This document shows positions 1 through 5,191 of a DNA stretch of 12,485 nt, piece by piece. Every line of letters begins with the position of its first letter. Position 1 is the stretch's first letter. The notes beneath the pieces are model-generated. The model was not told where the DNA came from. It made no database searches and saw nothing but the letters and a program-made list of their open reading frames with translations. The stretch is from Planctomycetota bacterium. Lineage in GTDB: Bacteria > Planctomycetota > MHYJ01 > JACPRB01. A program made the position numbers and the translations under genes. The stretch covers positions 1 through 12,485 of the forward strand of contig JAHFOZ010000116.1 of NCBI GenBank assembly GCA_023261405.1. The letters are read 5' to 3'.

Positions 1-1
1 C

Positions 2-220
2 CGCCGCAAGCAGACGGACTGGGCGACCCTGATCCTGCGCAGCCTGAAACTGGATGTGCTTTCGTGCCCAAAATGCCGGGGGCGCATGAAAGTGATCTCG
101 ACGATCACCGAACCGAGCACGGTGCGTGCGATCCTCCTCTCGATGGGCCTCTCGACCGAGATTCCCGCGCGCGCCCCTCCCCGCGATCCGCCTCAAGCCG
201 AGTTTGATTTCGTTCAGTAA
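2..220 (+). CDS. IS91-family transposase, C-terminal end (5' truncated by window)
   Basis: The reading frame is open from base 2 to a TAA at 218-220 and gives the last 72 residues of a protein whose beginning lies outside the window. The tail matches the usual end of IS91/IS801-type Y2 rolling-circle transposases: a D-W-A-x-L-I-L-R stretch, then a DVLSCPKCRGRMKVI motif with a Cys pair (residues 22 and 25 of the fragment), a helix ending in MGLSTEIPARAPP, and a C-terminal FDF followed by two residues. The catalytic HUH and tyrosine motifs would lie upstream and cannot be checked, so whether the gene is intact is unknown. By eye it is less GC-rich than the genes that follow, as expected for a mobile gene. 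It converges on the minus-strand operon ending at 413. Confidence 0.82.
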   Translation, partial: RRKQTDWATLILRSLKLDVLSCPKCRGRMKVISTITEPSTVRAILLSMGLSTEIPARAPPRDPPQAEFDFVQ

Positions 221-223
221 GAT

Positions 224-234
224 GCCCTGAACGG
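224..234 (+). repeat. 11-bp direct repeat GCCCTGAACGG, copy 1
   Basis: GCCCTGAACGG starts four bases after the transposase stop codon and recurs identically at 303-313, 79 bases downstream. Both copies contain GAAC, the tetranucleotide preferred as target by IS91 relatives. Two exact 11-mers within 100 bases are unlikely by chance, though local G+C bias raises the odds somewhat. Confidence 0.6.
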
Positions 235-280
235 GGCCCACGGCTCCTCCCTGTCCCCTCCTCGTACTTTTTTAATTTCG

Positions 281-300
281 GCCCTCGCTTCGGCTCGGGC
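281..300. other. Hairpin with TTCG tetraloop, candidate oriIS structure
   Basis: GCCC at 281-284 pairs with GGGC at 297-300. After a 2x2 internal mismatch, GC (287-288) pairs with GC (293-294) around a TTCG loop (289-292) closed by C-G, a very stable tetraloop type. It lies between a T-run (268-273) and the GAAC at 309-312. The T-run precedes the hairpin on the plus strand, and the minus strand reads A-rich after it, so it does not look like an intrinsic terminator in either direction. Its place fits the ori end of IS91-type elements, but that role is inferred. Confidence 0.4.
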
Positions 301-302
301 GG

Positions 303-313
303 GCCCTGAACGG
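303..313 (+). repeat. 11-bp direct repeat GCCCTGAACGG, copy 2
   Basis: Identical to the copy at 224-234. This copy follows directly after the TTCG hairpin, with its GAAC at 309-312, and is the better candidate for the element/target junction. Confidence 0.6.
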
Positions 314-412
314 CTCGATCTCCCCAATCCGCCACCCACTCCGCCTTCCTCCTCACCCCACTCTTCCCTCCCTTCGACCCCATTAGTATCATCTATCCGC
401 CCGCCGCCCACC
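314..412. other. Gene-free pyrimidine-rich spacer
   Basis: This stretch separates the putative IS91 end from the stop codon of the minus-strand serine hydrolase gene. On the plus strand it is dominated by C and T (C-rich runs around 320-370). I see no credible ORF, RNA gene or hairpin-plus-T-run terminator in it for either convergent gene. The purine-rich minus-strand reading would be the 3' untranslated end of the operon mRNA. Confidence 0.5.
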
Positions 413-1534
413 CTACTTCTCCACGGCCGCGAGGACCTTCTTCACCAGGTCCTTCTCGAAGTCCTTGGGGTACTTGTTCCCGTCGCCCAGACGCACGAAG
501 ACGAGGTCGAGGCTGGGGATCGCGTATCCGTGGTTGTTCTTCGCGCCGGCGGTCTGCACGAAGTCCTTCGGGGCGCCCGGATGGCGGGGGCCGACCCACC
601 ATTGCGCGCCGTAGTCGGGCTTGATCTTCTGGCCGGTCCACGCGAAGTCGTAGTAGCTCGCGGGCACGATCTCCTTTCCGGCCCAGGCCCCCTTGTGGAG
701 CGCCAGGTGACAGAAGCGCGCGTGCTCGCGGGCGCTGGTGTGCAGCCCGCTGTAGCCCTGGTTGAACGGACCGATCTTCCCGTTCCCGCCGATCTGGAGC
801 CAGGATTCGGGACGCTCGCCGATCGGGTCGAGCACCCGCTCCTTCATGAAAGGCAGCAGGTCCTTCCCCGCCGCCCGGTTGAAGACGAGCACGAGATGCG
901 CCACCCCGGAATTCGAGTAGTTGAAGACCGCGCCCGGATCGCCCTTGAGAGCGGCCATCGGCGACTTCTCGACTTTGCCGAGGGACCATTCGAACGGCGC
1001 CTCCGCCGGAGGATTCTCGCCGCCCAGACCGCTCGCCATGTTGAGGAGGTTCCTCACGGTGATCTCCGCCTTGCGCGGATCGGGGAGCGGCAGGGCCTCG
1101 GGGAGCCACTCCTCGGTGCAGACTCTGGTGTCGAGCGTGATCTTCTTCCCGCCCGGCAGCTTCCCCTCCTCGCTGTCCTTCAGCAGGAGGCCCCAGGCCA
1201 CGCTCGTGTAGGACTTCGAGCTCGAGTAGATGTTGAAGGCTTTGCGGCGGTCGCAGTCCTTCGACCACTCGCCGACGATGTACCCCCGGCGGATGACGAG
1301 GAGCTGCGTGGCCCCCTCCGCGGCGGCGTTGAGCTCCCACGCCTCGTTGAGCCGGTCCCAGTCCACGCCCGCGGTCGCCCGGATCTTCTCCTTCTCGGCG
1401 GCGCTGGGCGCGCCGTTCTCGGGGAGGAGCGTCCGCCATCCCCCCTGCGCCTCGGGCGGCGGGAAATAGTCGGCCAGGCCGGGCTTGTCCTGCGGGACGC
1501 AGAGCAGGGAGAGCGCCAGCGCGAGCTTGATCAT
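413..1534 (-). CDS. Secreted beta-lactamase-family serine hydrolase (class C / PBP-like)
   Basis: A 373-residue protein. The ATG at 1534-1532 is preceded by GAGAGG five bases away, and a short hydrophobic leader (about residues 4-12, followed by VPQDKP) suggests export. The serine hydrolase motifs are in order: SSSK (S104 nucleophile, K107) inside an FNIYSSSKSYTS context, YSN at 206-208 in FNYSNSG, and a NHGYA motif near 334-338 where the family has its third KTG/HTG-type motif. Length and motifs fit the PF00144 family, which includes class C beta-lactamases, D-aminopeptidases and esterases. It is the last gene of a minus-strand operon, 11 bases after the isomerase-like gene, whose stop codon abuts its ribosome binding site. 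True beta-lactamase activity is not implied; an esterase or amidase acting with the upstream sugar enzymes is equally possible. An upstream in-frame extension is only shadow reading through the neighbour. Confidence 0.85.
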   Translation of the reverse strand: MIKLALALSLLCVPQDKPGLADYFPPPEAQGGWRTLLPENGAPSAAEKEKIRATAGVDWDRLNEAWELNAAAEGATQLLVIRRGYIVGEWSKDCDRRKAFNIYSSSKSYTSVAWGLLLKDSEEGKLPGGKKITLDTRVCTEEWLPEALPLPDPRKAEITVRNLLNMASGLGGENPPAEAPFEWSLGKVEKSPMAALKGDPGAVFNYSNSGVAHLVLVFNRAAGKDLLPFMKERVLDPIGERPESWLQIGGNGKIGPFNQGYSGLHTSAREHARFCHLALHKGAWAGKEIVPASYYDFAWTGQKIKPDYGAQWWVGPRHPGAPKDFVQTAGAKNNHGYAIPSLDLVFVRLGDGNKYPKDFEKDLVKKVLAAVEK

Positions 1535-1545
1535 CTCAACCTCTC

Positions 1546-2472
1546 TTAAGCGAACGCCTTCCGGACGGCGGCGCGCGTCTTCTCGATCGCGGTCTTCACC
1601 ACCGCGGGCGCCTCCTGCTTCCAGTACTCCTTGTTGAAGAGCTCGACCGAAAGGAACCCGCGGTACCCGATGGACCTCAGCGAGCGGAAGATCTCGCCGA
1701 GGGGGGCGACGCCGTCGCCGGGAAACACGCGATGGGCATCCGTGATCTTCTCGCGGGGCGGATCGGCGGGATAGTCGTTCGCATGGATGACATGCATCGC
1801 GTCGCCGTGGAGGAGCTTCAAGGTCTCCAGGCTCGAGCCGCCCTTGTAGAGATGATAGATGTCCGGCAGGACGCAGGCCTTCGGGTGGCCGCTCTCGATC
1901 GCGATGAACGCCGCTTCGGAAAGCCTGCTGATCGCTTTCGACGGGCCCCAGAGCTCGCACTCGGCGACGACCCCCATCTGGTCGCCCAGGTCGCAGACCG
2001 CGCGGTAGCGCTCGGCGGCCTTCCTGAGGTCGATCGGGGCGTTCGCCCCCGCGGGCGGCGCGGCGATCCGCTTCCCGCCGATCTGGGCGACGAGGTCCAT
2101 GTCGCGCTTCATCGTCTCGAGGCCCTTGGCGCGGCGCGCGTCGTCGTCGACGATCCATTCCGCGAAGCCGATGGCGCTCTCGACGCTGATCCCCTTGTCC
2201 TTGAAGCGCTTCTCGAGATCCTTGAGCGAGCCGCCCTTCTCGACGTGCTGCTGGATCTCGCGGATCCACGGTTCCATCGCGGTGAAGCCCGCCTGCGCGG
2301 CGAGGTCGATCTCGTCGGCGAGCGGCAGCTTCTGCCCCATGAGGGTGCTCGTGTTGAGGCAATAGCCGAACGGCTCGTCCTTGGGGCGCTCCTGGGCGCC
2401 TTCCGCGGCTCGCCCGGCCGCGACCAGCGCCCCGGCCCCGAGAAGCACGTCGCGCCGCGATAGTCCCTGCAT
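1546..2472 (-). CDS. Tat-exported sugar phosphate isomerase/epimerase-like TIM-barrel protein
   Basis: A 308-residue protein. Its N-terminus SRRDVLLGAGALVAAG is a Tat signal (twin Arg at residues 6-7, hydrophobic stretch to about 20). From about residue 35 it reads as a xylose-isomerase-like TIM barrel (PF01261): an early strand ending FGYCLN, then candidate metal or active-site residues in family order, E171/E173 in VAECELWGP, D204 and H207 in PDIYHLYKGG, H230 in VIHAND and E277 in LSVELFNKEYW. Relatives include hydroxypyruvate isomerase, inosose dehydratase and C-glycoside-cleaving subunits. The ATG at 2472 has GAGGG eight bases upstream. It lies 38 bases after the Gfo/Idh/MocA gene and 11 before the hydrolase, so the three are probably co-transcribed. 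The exact reaction is unknown; pairing with an oxidoreductase suggests isomerisation, epimerisation or beta-elimination of a keto-sugar. Confidence 0.85.
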   Translation of the reverse strand: MQGLSRRDVLLGAGALVAAGRAAEGAQERPKDEPFGYCLNTSTLMGQKLPLADEIDLAAQAGFTAMEPWIREIQQHVEKGGSLKDLEKRFKDKGISVESAIGFAEWIVDDDARRAKGLETMKRDMDLVAQIGGKRIAAPPAGANAPIDLRKAAERYRAVCDLGDQMGVVAECELWGPSKAISRLSEAAFIAIESGHPKACVLPDIYHLYKGGSSLETLKLLHGDAMHVIHANDYPADPPREKITDAHRVFPGDGVAPLGEIFRSLRSIGYRGFLSVELFNKEYWKQEAPAVVKTAIEKTRAAVRKAFA

Positions 2473-2510
2473 GGAAGCTTCCCTCGTCGGATGGTGAGAT
2501 TCCGGGGGCC

Positions 2511-3833
2511 CTACAGGCTCCACCCCTTGCGGTACTCCGGCCGGATCAGGGCGTCCGCCTCCGGCACGTCCTTGACCTTCATCGCCGCGGCGTCCCACGT
2601 GATCTTCCGCCCGAGGCGCATGGCGAGGTTGCCCACGAGAAGGGCCTCGGTCATCGGGGCCGCCAGCTCGAAGTTGGAGTGCGAGGCCGGGCCGCCCTTG
2701 CAGGCCTCGATCCATTCCTGGTAGTGGGCGCGTTCGAAGTCGGCGTGCTTGGGGAGGGTCTCCGGCACGTCCTTGAAGTCCTCGGCCTTCGCGCCCGAGA
2801 GGAACTGGCCGCGACCCCACATGCTGGGGACGAAGAGCGTGTCCTTCTCGCCCACGAGGATCGAGCCGTTTCCGGGCAGGTCCTTCCCCTTCACCAGGTC
2901 CGCGGGCGGCTTCTTCCCTCCGTCGTACCAGACGAACTTCACCGCGGGCTGAGCGCCGCGGGCGGCGAATCCGAGGGTGATGACAGCCCACTTGGGGGCC
3001 GTCTCCGCGTGCGTGCCGGAGACCTCCGCCTCGGCCGTGACGGGGTCGCGGAGCCCGAGGGACCAGAAGGCGACGTCGGAGTTGTGGCAGCCCATGTCGC
3101 CGAGGGCGCCCGTCCCGAAGTCCCACCAGCCTCGCCACTTGAACGGATGATACGCGGGATGGTAGGGCCGCTCGGGCGCGGGGCCGAGCCAGAGGTCCCA
3201 GTCGAGCTCGCGGGGGACCGCGGGCGTGTCCTTGGGGCGGTCGAGTCCCTGAGGCCAGATCGGCCGGTCGGTCCAGACGTGGACCTCGCGCACGCCGCCG
3301 AGCGCGCCCGCCTGGATCAGTTCCACCAGCCGTCGCGACTCCGCGTTGCAGTGTCCCTGGTTGCCCATCTGCGTGGCCACCTTGCGCTCCCGGGCCGTGA
3401 GGAGCATCGTGCGCGCCTCATGGAGCGTGCGGGTCAGCGGCTTCTGGCAGTAGACGTGCTTCCCCATCTTCATGGCCATCACGGCAGCCACGGCGTGCGA
3501 GTGGTCGGCCGTGGAGACCGTCACCGCATCGATGGACTTCCCGATCTCGTCGAGCATCGCGCGGAAGTCCTTGAAGAGGCGCGCGTCCGGGTATTTCTTC
3601 TTCGCCCCTGCGAACTGGCGCTCATCGACATCACAAAGCGCCACGACGTTCTCCCCGCCGCAGAAGCCGATGTCCACGAGCCCCTTGCCGCCCGCGCCGA
3701 TCGCGGCGATGTTGAGCCGAGCGTTCGCGCCCCGGACGCTCCGGGGGAGGATGAACGGGGCGGCGAGGGCGCCCGCCGCGCCTTTCAGGAATCGCCGGCG
3801 ACCGAGACGTGCGGATCCGTTTCTGGTGTTCAT
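2511..3833 (-). CDS. Tat-exported Gfo/Idh/MocA family oxidoreductase
   Basis: A 440-residue protein starting with a Tat signal: GRRRFLKGAAGALAAPFIL at about residues 11-29. The Rossmann fold follows with IGAGGKG (G46, G48, G51), CDVDERQ near 67-73 (the acidic end of strand 2), and the family's EKP-type motif in the variant form YCQKPLTR with K131. The C-terminal domain includes WWDFGTGALGDMGCHNSD, where H250 and D253 take the usual catalytic place. The QKP variant and C-terminal style are, as far as I know, common in planctomycete-type Gfo/Idh proteins. It should oxidise a sugar or cyclitol hydroxyl with bound NAD(P); exported family members such as Zymomonas glucose-fructose oxidoreductase fold with cofactor before Tat export. 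It is first in a minus-strand operon. The start at 3833 is fixed by an excellent AAGGAGG (3846-3840) six bases upstream. Confidence 0.92.
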   Translation of the reverse strand: MNTRNGSARLGRRRFLKGAAGALAAPFILPRSVRGANARLNIAAIGAGGKGLVDIGFCGGENVVALCDVDERQFAGAKKKYPDARLFKDFRAMLDEIGKSIDAVTVSTADHSHAVAAVMAMKMGKHVYCQKPLTRTLHEARTMLLTARERKVATQMGNQGHCNAESRRLVELIQAGALGGVREVHVWTDRPIWPQGLDRPKDTPAVPRELDWDLWLGPAPERPYHPAYHPFKWRGWWDFGTGALGDMGCHNSDVAFWSLGLRDPVTAEAEVSGTHAETAPKWAVITLGFAARGAQPAVKFVWYDGGKKPPADLVKGKDLPGNGSILVGEKDTLFVPSMWGRGQFLSGAKAEDFKDVPETLPKHADFERAHYQEWIEACKGGPASHSNFELAAPMTEALLVGNLAMRLGRKITWDAAAMKVKDVPEADALIRPEYRKGWSL

Positions 3834-3860
3834 CCTCCGCCTCCTTTCAGGAACCCGTCA

Positions 3861-3866
3861 AGTATA
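3861..3866 (-). promoter_or_regulatory. Candidate -10 box TATACT for the minus-strand operon
   Basis: Read on the minus strand, the gene-free strip between the divergent genes contains TATACT at 3866-3861. Initiation about seven bases on would leave a leader of roughly 20 bases that includes the strong AAGGAGG at 3846-3840. No good -35 hexamer lies 16-18 bases upstream (the stretch is C-rich on that strand), so the call is tentative. Confidence 0.35.
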
Positions 3867-3901
3867 ACGGGAATTCCGGCGCGGGGGGTGTGCGGCCGCG
3901 T

Positions 3902-3907
3902 TATGAT
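3902..3907 (+). promoter_or_regulatory. Candidate -10 box TATGAT just upstream of the MFS start
   Basis: TATGAT lies ten bases before the ATG at 3918, the same geometry as the TATAAT upstream of the dacB gene at 5192. If used, transcription would begin at or next to the start codon and the mRNA would be leaderless. The two ATGs at 3903 and 3906 would then be promoter bases, not starts. No clear -35 hexamer is visible. An alternative is start 3903 or 3906 with a G-rich site at 3883-3888. Confidence 0.35.
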
Positions 3908-3917
3908 GGGCCGCCCC

Positions 3918-5144
3918 ATGAGCGACCCCGCGCCGACCGAACGGTTCTCGCCGCTCCGGCACCCCGGCTTCCTCCTCTATGCCACGGGCCGGCTCCTCCT
4001 GGTCTCGGCCGGGCAGATCATGTCGGTGGCGATCGGCTGGCAGGTCTACGAGATGACCCGGAGCACGCTCCACCTGGGATACGTGGGGCTGGCGCAGTTC
4101 CTCCCCAGCCTCGTCTTCGCCTTCCTCTCCGGGCCGGTGGCCGACCGCTTCGACCGCCGGAAGATCGTCCTAGCGTGTATCGCGTCGAGCCTCGGGGCGG
4201 CGCTGATCCTGGCCCGATACTCCTCGTCGCTCGCGTCGATCTACGCGGTTGCGGCCGCATTCGGGGTCATCCGGTCGTTCAGCGCCCCCGCGGGGTCGGC
4301 GCTCGTGGGCCAGCTCGTGCCCCGCGAGCACCTGGGCGCGGCCGTGGCCTGGCAGATGACGGCCTTCCAGGCCGCGATGCTGGGCGGGCCGGCCCTGGGC
4401 GGCTTTGTCTACGCCGCCGGCGGGGCCTCCCGGGTCTACCTGATGGCCGGCGCCTTCTACGTCGGCGCGCTCCTGACCTATGCCCTCATGCGCCCGCGAC
4501 GGGCCGAGCTCCACTCGGGGGAGCCCCTCGTCCGCGCGCTCGGGGAGGGCCTGCGCTATGTCTGGAAGGAGAAGATCCTTCTCGGGGCGATGTCGCTCGA
4601 TCTCCTCGCGGTGCTTTTGGGCGGGGCCACGGCGCTCCTCCCCGTCTTCGCCCGCGACATCCTCCGTGAAGGCCCCGACGCGCTGGGCCTGCTGCGGAGC
4701 GCCCCCGCGGTGGGCGCCGGGCTCGCCGCCCTCTTCCTGGCCCTCCGGCCCCTCCGCCGGCGCGTGGGCACGAAACTCCTCGTGTCCGTCGCCATCTTCG
4801 GCCTCGCCACCGTGGGCTTCGGTCTGTCCCGAGGCCTCCCCACCGCGCTCCTGGCTCTGGCCGTCCTGGGAGCGACCGACATGGTGAGCGTGGTCGTCCG
4901 TCACACCCTCATCCAGTCCTGCACGCCGGAGGGGATGCGCGGCCGCGTGAGCGCCGTGGCCTTCGTCTTCATCGGGGCCTCGAACGAGCTGGGCGAGTTC
5001 GAGTCGGGCCTCACGGCGGCCTGGTGGGGCACGGTGCCCGCGATCCTGGTCGGCGGCGCCGGCAGCATCGTCGTCGTGGCCCTCTGGGCCCTGCTCTTCC
5101 CCCGCCTCCGCCGCGCGGACCGCTTCGACTCGGGTCCTTCATGA
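3918..5144 (+). CDS. MFS transporter, EntS-like (MFS_3) exporter
   Basis: A 408-residue inner-membrane protein with the usual MFS length and many hydrophobic segments, consistent with twelve helices. After a short cytoplasmic N-terminus (FSPLRHPGFLLYATGRLL, typical of this family) comes helix 1. MFS motif A, GPVADRFDRRK, sits at residues 72-82 between helices 2 and 3. A DLLAVLLGGATALLPVFARDI segment in the second half and SNELGEFESG near the end are hallmarks of the MFS_3 group (EntS enterobactin exporter and multidrug relatives). The substrate is unknown. It is divergent from the exported sugar-enzyme operon, sharing an 84-base intergenic strip, and 44 bases before the dacB region, which has its own promoter. 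In-frame ATGs also exist at 3903 and 3906; I chose 3918 because TATGAT overlaps the earlier ones and the shorter N-terminus matches family style. Confidence 0.87.
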   Translation: MSDPAPTERFSPLRHPGFLLYATGRLLLVSAGQIMSVAIGWQVYEMTRSTLHLGYVGLAQFLPSLVFAFLSGPVADRFDRRKIVLACIASSLGAALILARYSSSLASIYAVAAAFGVIRSFSAPAGSALVGQLVPREHLGAAVAWQMTAFQAAMLGGPALGGFVYAAGGASRVYLMAGAFYVGALLTYALMRPRRAELHSGEPLVRALGEGLRYVWKEKILLGAMSLDLLAVLLGGATALLPVFARDILREGPDALGLLRSAPAVGAGLAALFLALRPLRRRVGTKLLVSVAIFGLATVGFGLSRGLPTALLALAVLGATDMVSVVVRHTLIQSCTPEGMRGRVSAVAFVFIGASNELGEFESGLTAAWWGTVPAILVGGAGSIVVVALWALLFPRLRRADRFDSGPS

Positions 5145-5151
5145 GAGGGCG

Positions 5152-5180
5152 TTGCCCCGGAAAGTCCGTGGCCCTATAAT
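5152..5180 (+). promoter_or_regulatory. Sigma70-like promoter of dacB (TTGCCC - 17 bp - TATAAT)
   Basis: TTGCCC at 5152-5157 and a perfect TATAAT at 5175-5180 are separated by exactly 17 bases in an otherwise GC-rich sequence. Initiation about seven bases after the -10 box falls near 5187, at the very start of the dacB coding sequence (GTG 5189 / ATG 5192). No Shine-Dalgarno sequence lies between, so the mRNA should be leaderless or have a leader of a few bases. Confidence 0.7.
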
Positions 5181-5191
5181 CGCTGCCTGTG

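Larger units (their letters stand above)
1..313 (+). mobile_element. Right (ori-like) end of an IS91-family element, partial
   Basis: The transposase tail is followed within 100 bases by an imperfect hairpin (281-300) and then GGGCCCTGAAC. IS91-type elements move by rolling-circle transposition, make no target duplication, and have an ori end downstream of the transposase associated with a hairpin and a GAAC or CAAG tetranucleotide. I place the outer limit at the second GCCCTGAACGG copy (303-313). The exact boundary is inference and would need an empty-site or second-copy comparison. Confidence 0.45.

Noticed and set aside
268..300. T-run plus hairpin as an intrinsic terminator of the transposase or the minus-strand operon
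   Set aside because: On the plus strand the T-run comes before the hairpin, and on the minus strand the hairpin is followed by A-rich sequence, so neither orientation has the terminator order.
413..1534. Antibiotic-resistance beta-lactamase
   Set aside because: The SxxK and YxN motifs are shared by many esterases and peptidases. The operon context with sugar enzymes does not suggest resistance.
413..2362. A 649-residue minus-strand reading frame that would fuse the serine hydrolase to a long Arg-rich N-terminal region
   Set aside because: The upstream part overlaps the TIM-barrel gene in another frame and is low-complexity Arg/Gly-rich shadow. The hydrolase has its own ATG, SD and signal peptide at 1534.
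2473..2482. Palindrome GGAAGCTTCC directly before the isomerase-like gene
   Set aside because: It is only ten bases, falls between the SD and the ATG, and has no further structure; it is likely chance.
1546..3138. Long N-terminal extension of the isomerase-like protein into the Gfo/Idh/MocA gene
   Set aside because: The extension is out-of-frame shadow of the upstream gene. The Tat signal at 2472 marks the true start.
2679..3917. Long plus-strand extension in front of the MFS transporter, antisense to the Gfo/Idh/MocA gene
   Set aside because: It is a stop-poor shadow caused by high GC content. The MFS family N-terminus begins at about 3918 and the upstream residues have no membrane-protein character.
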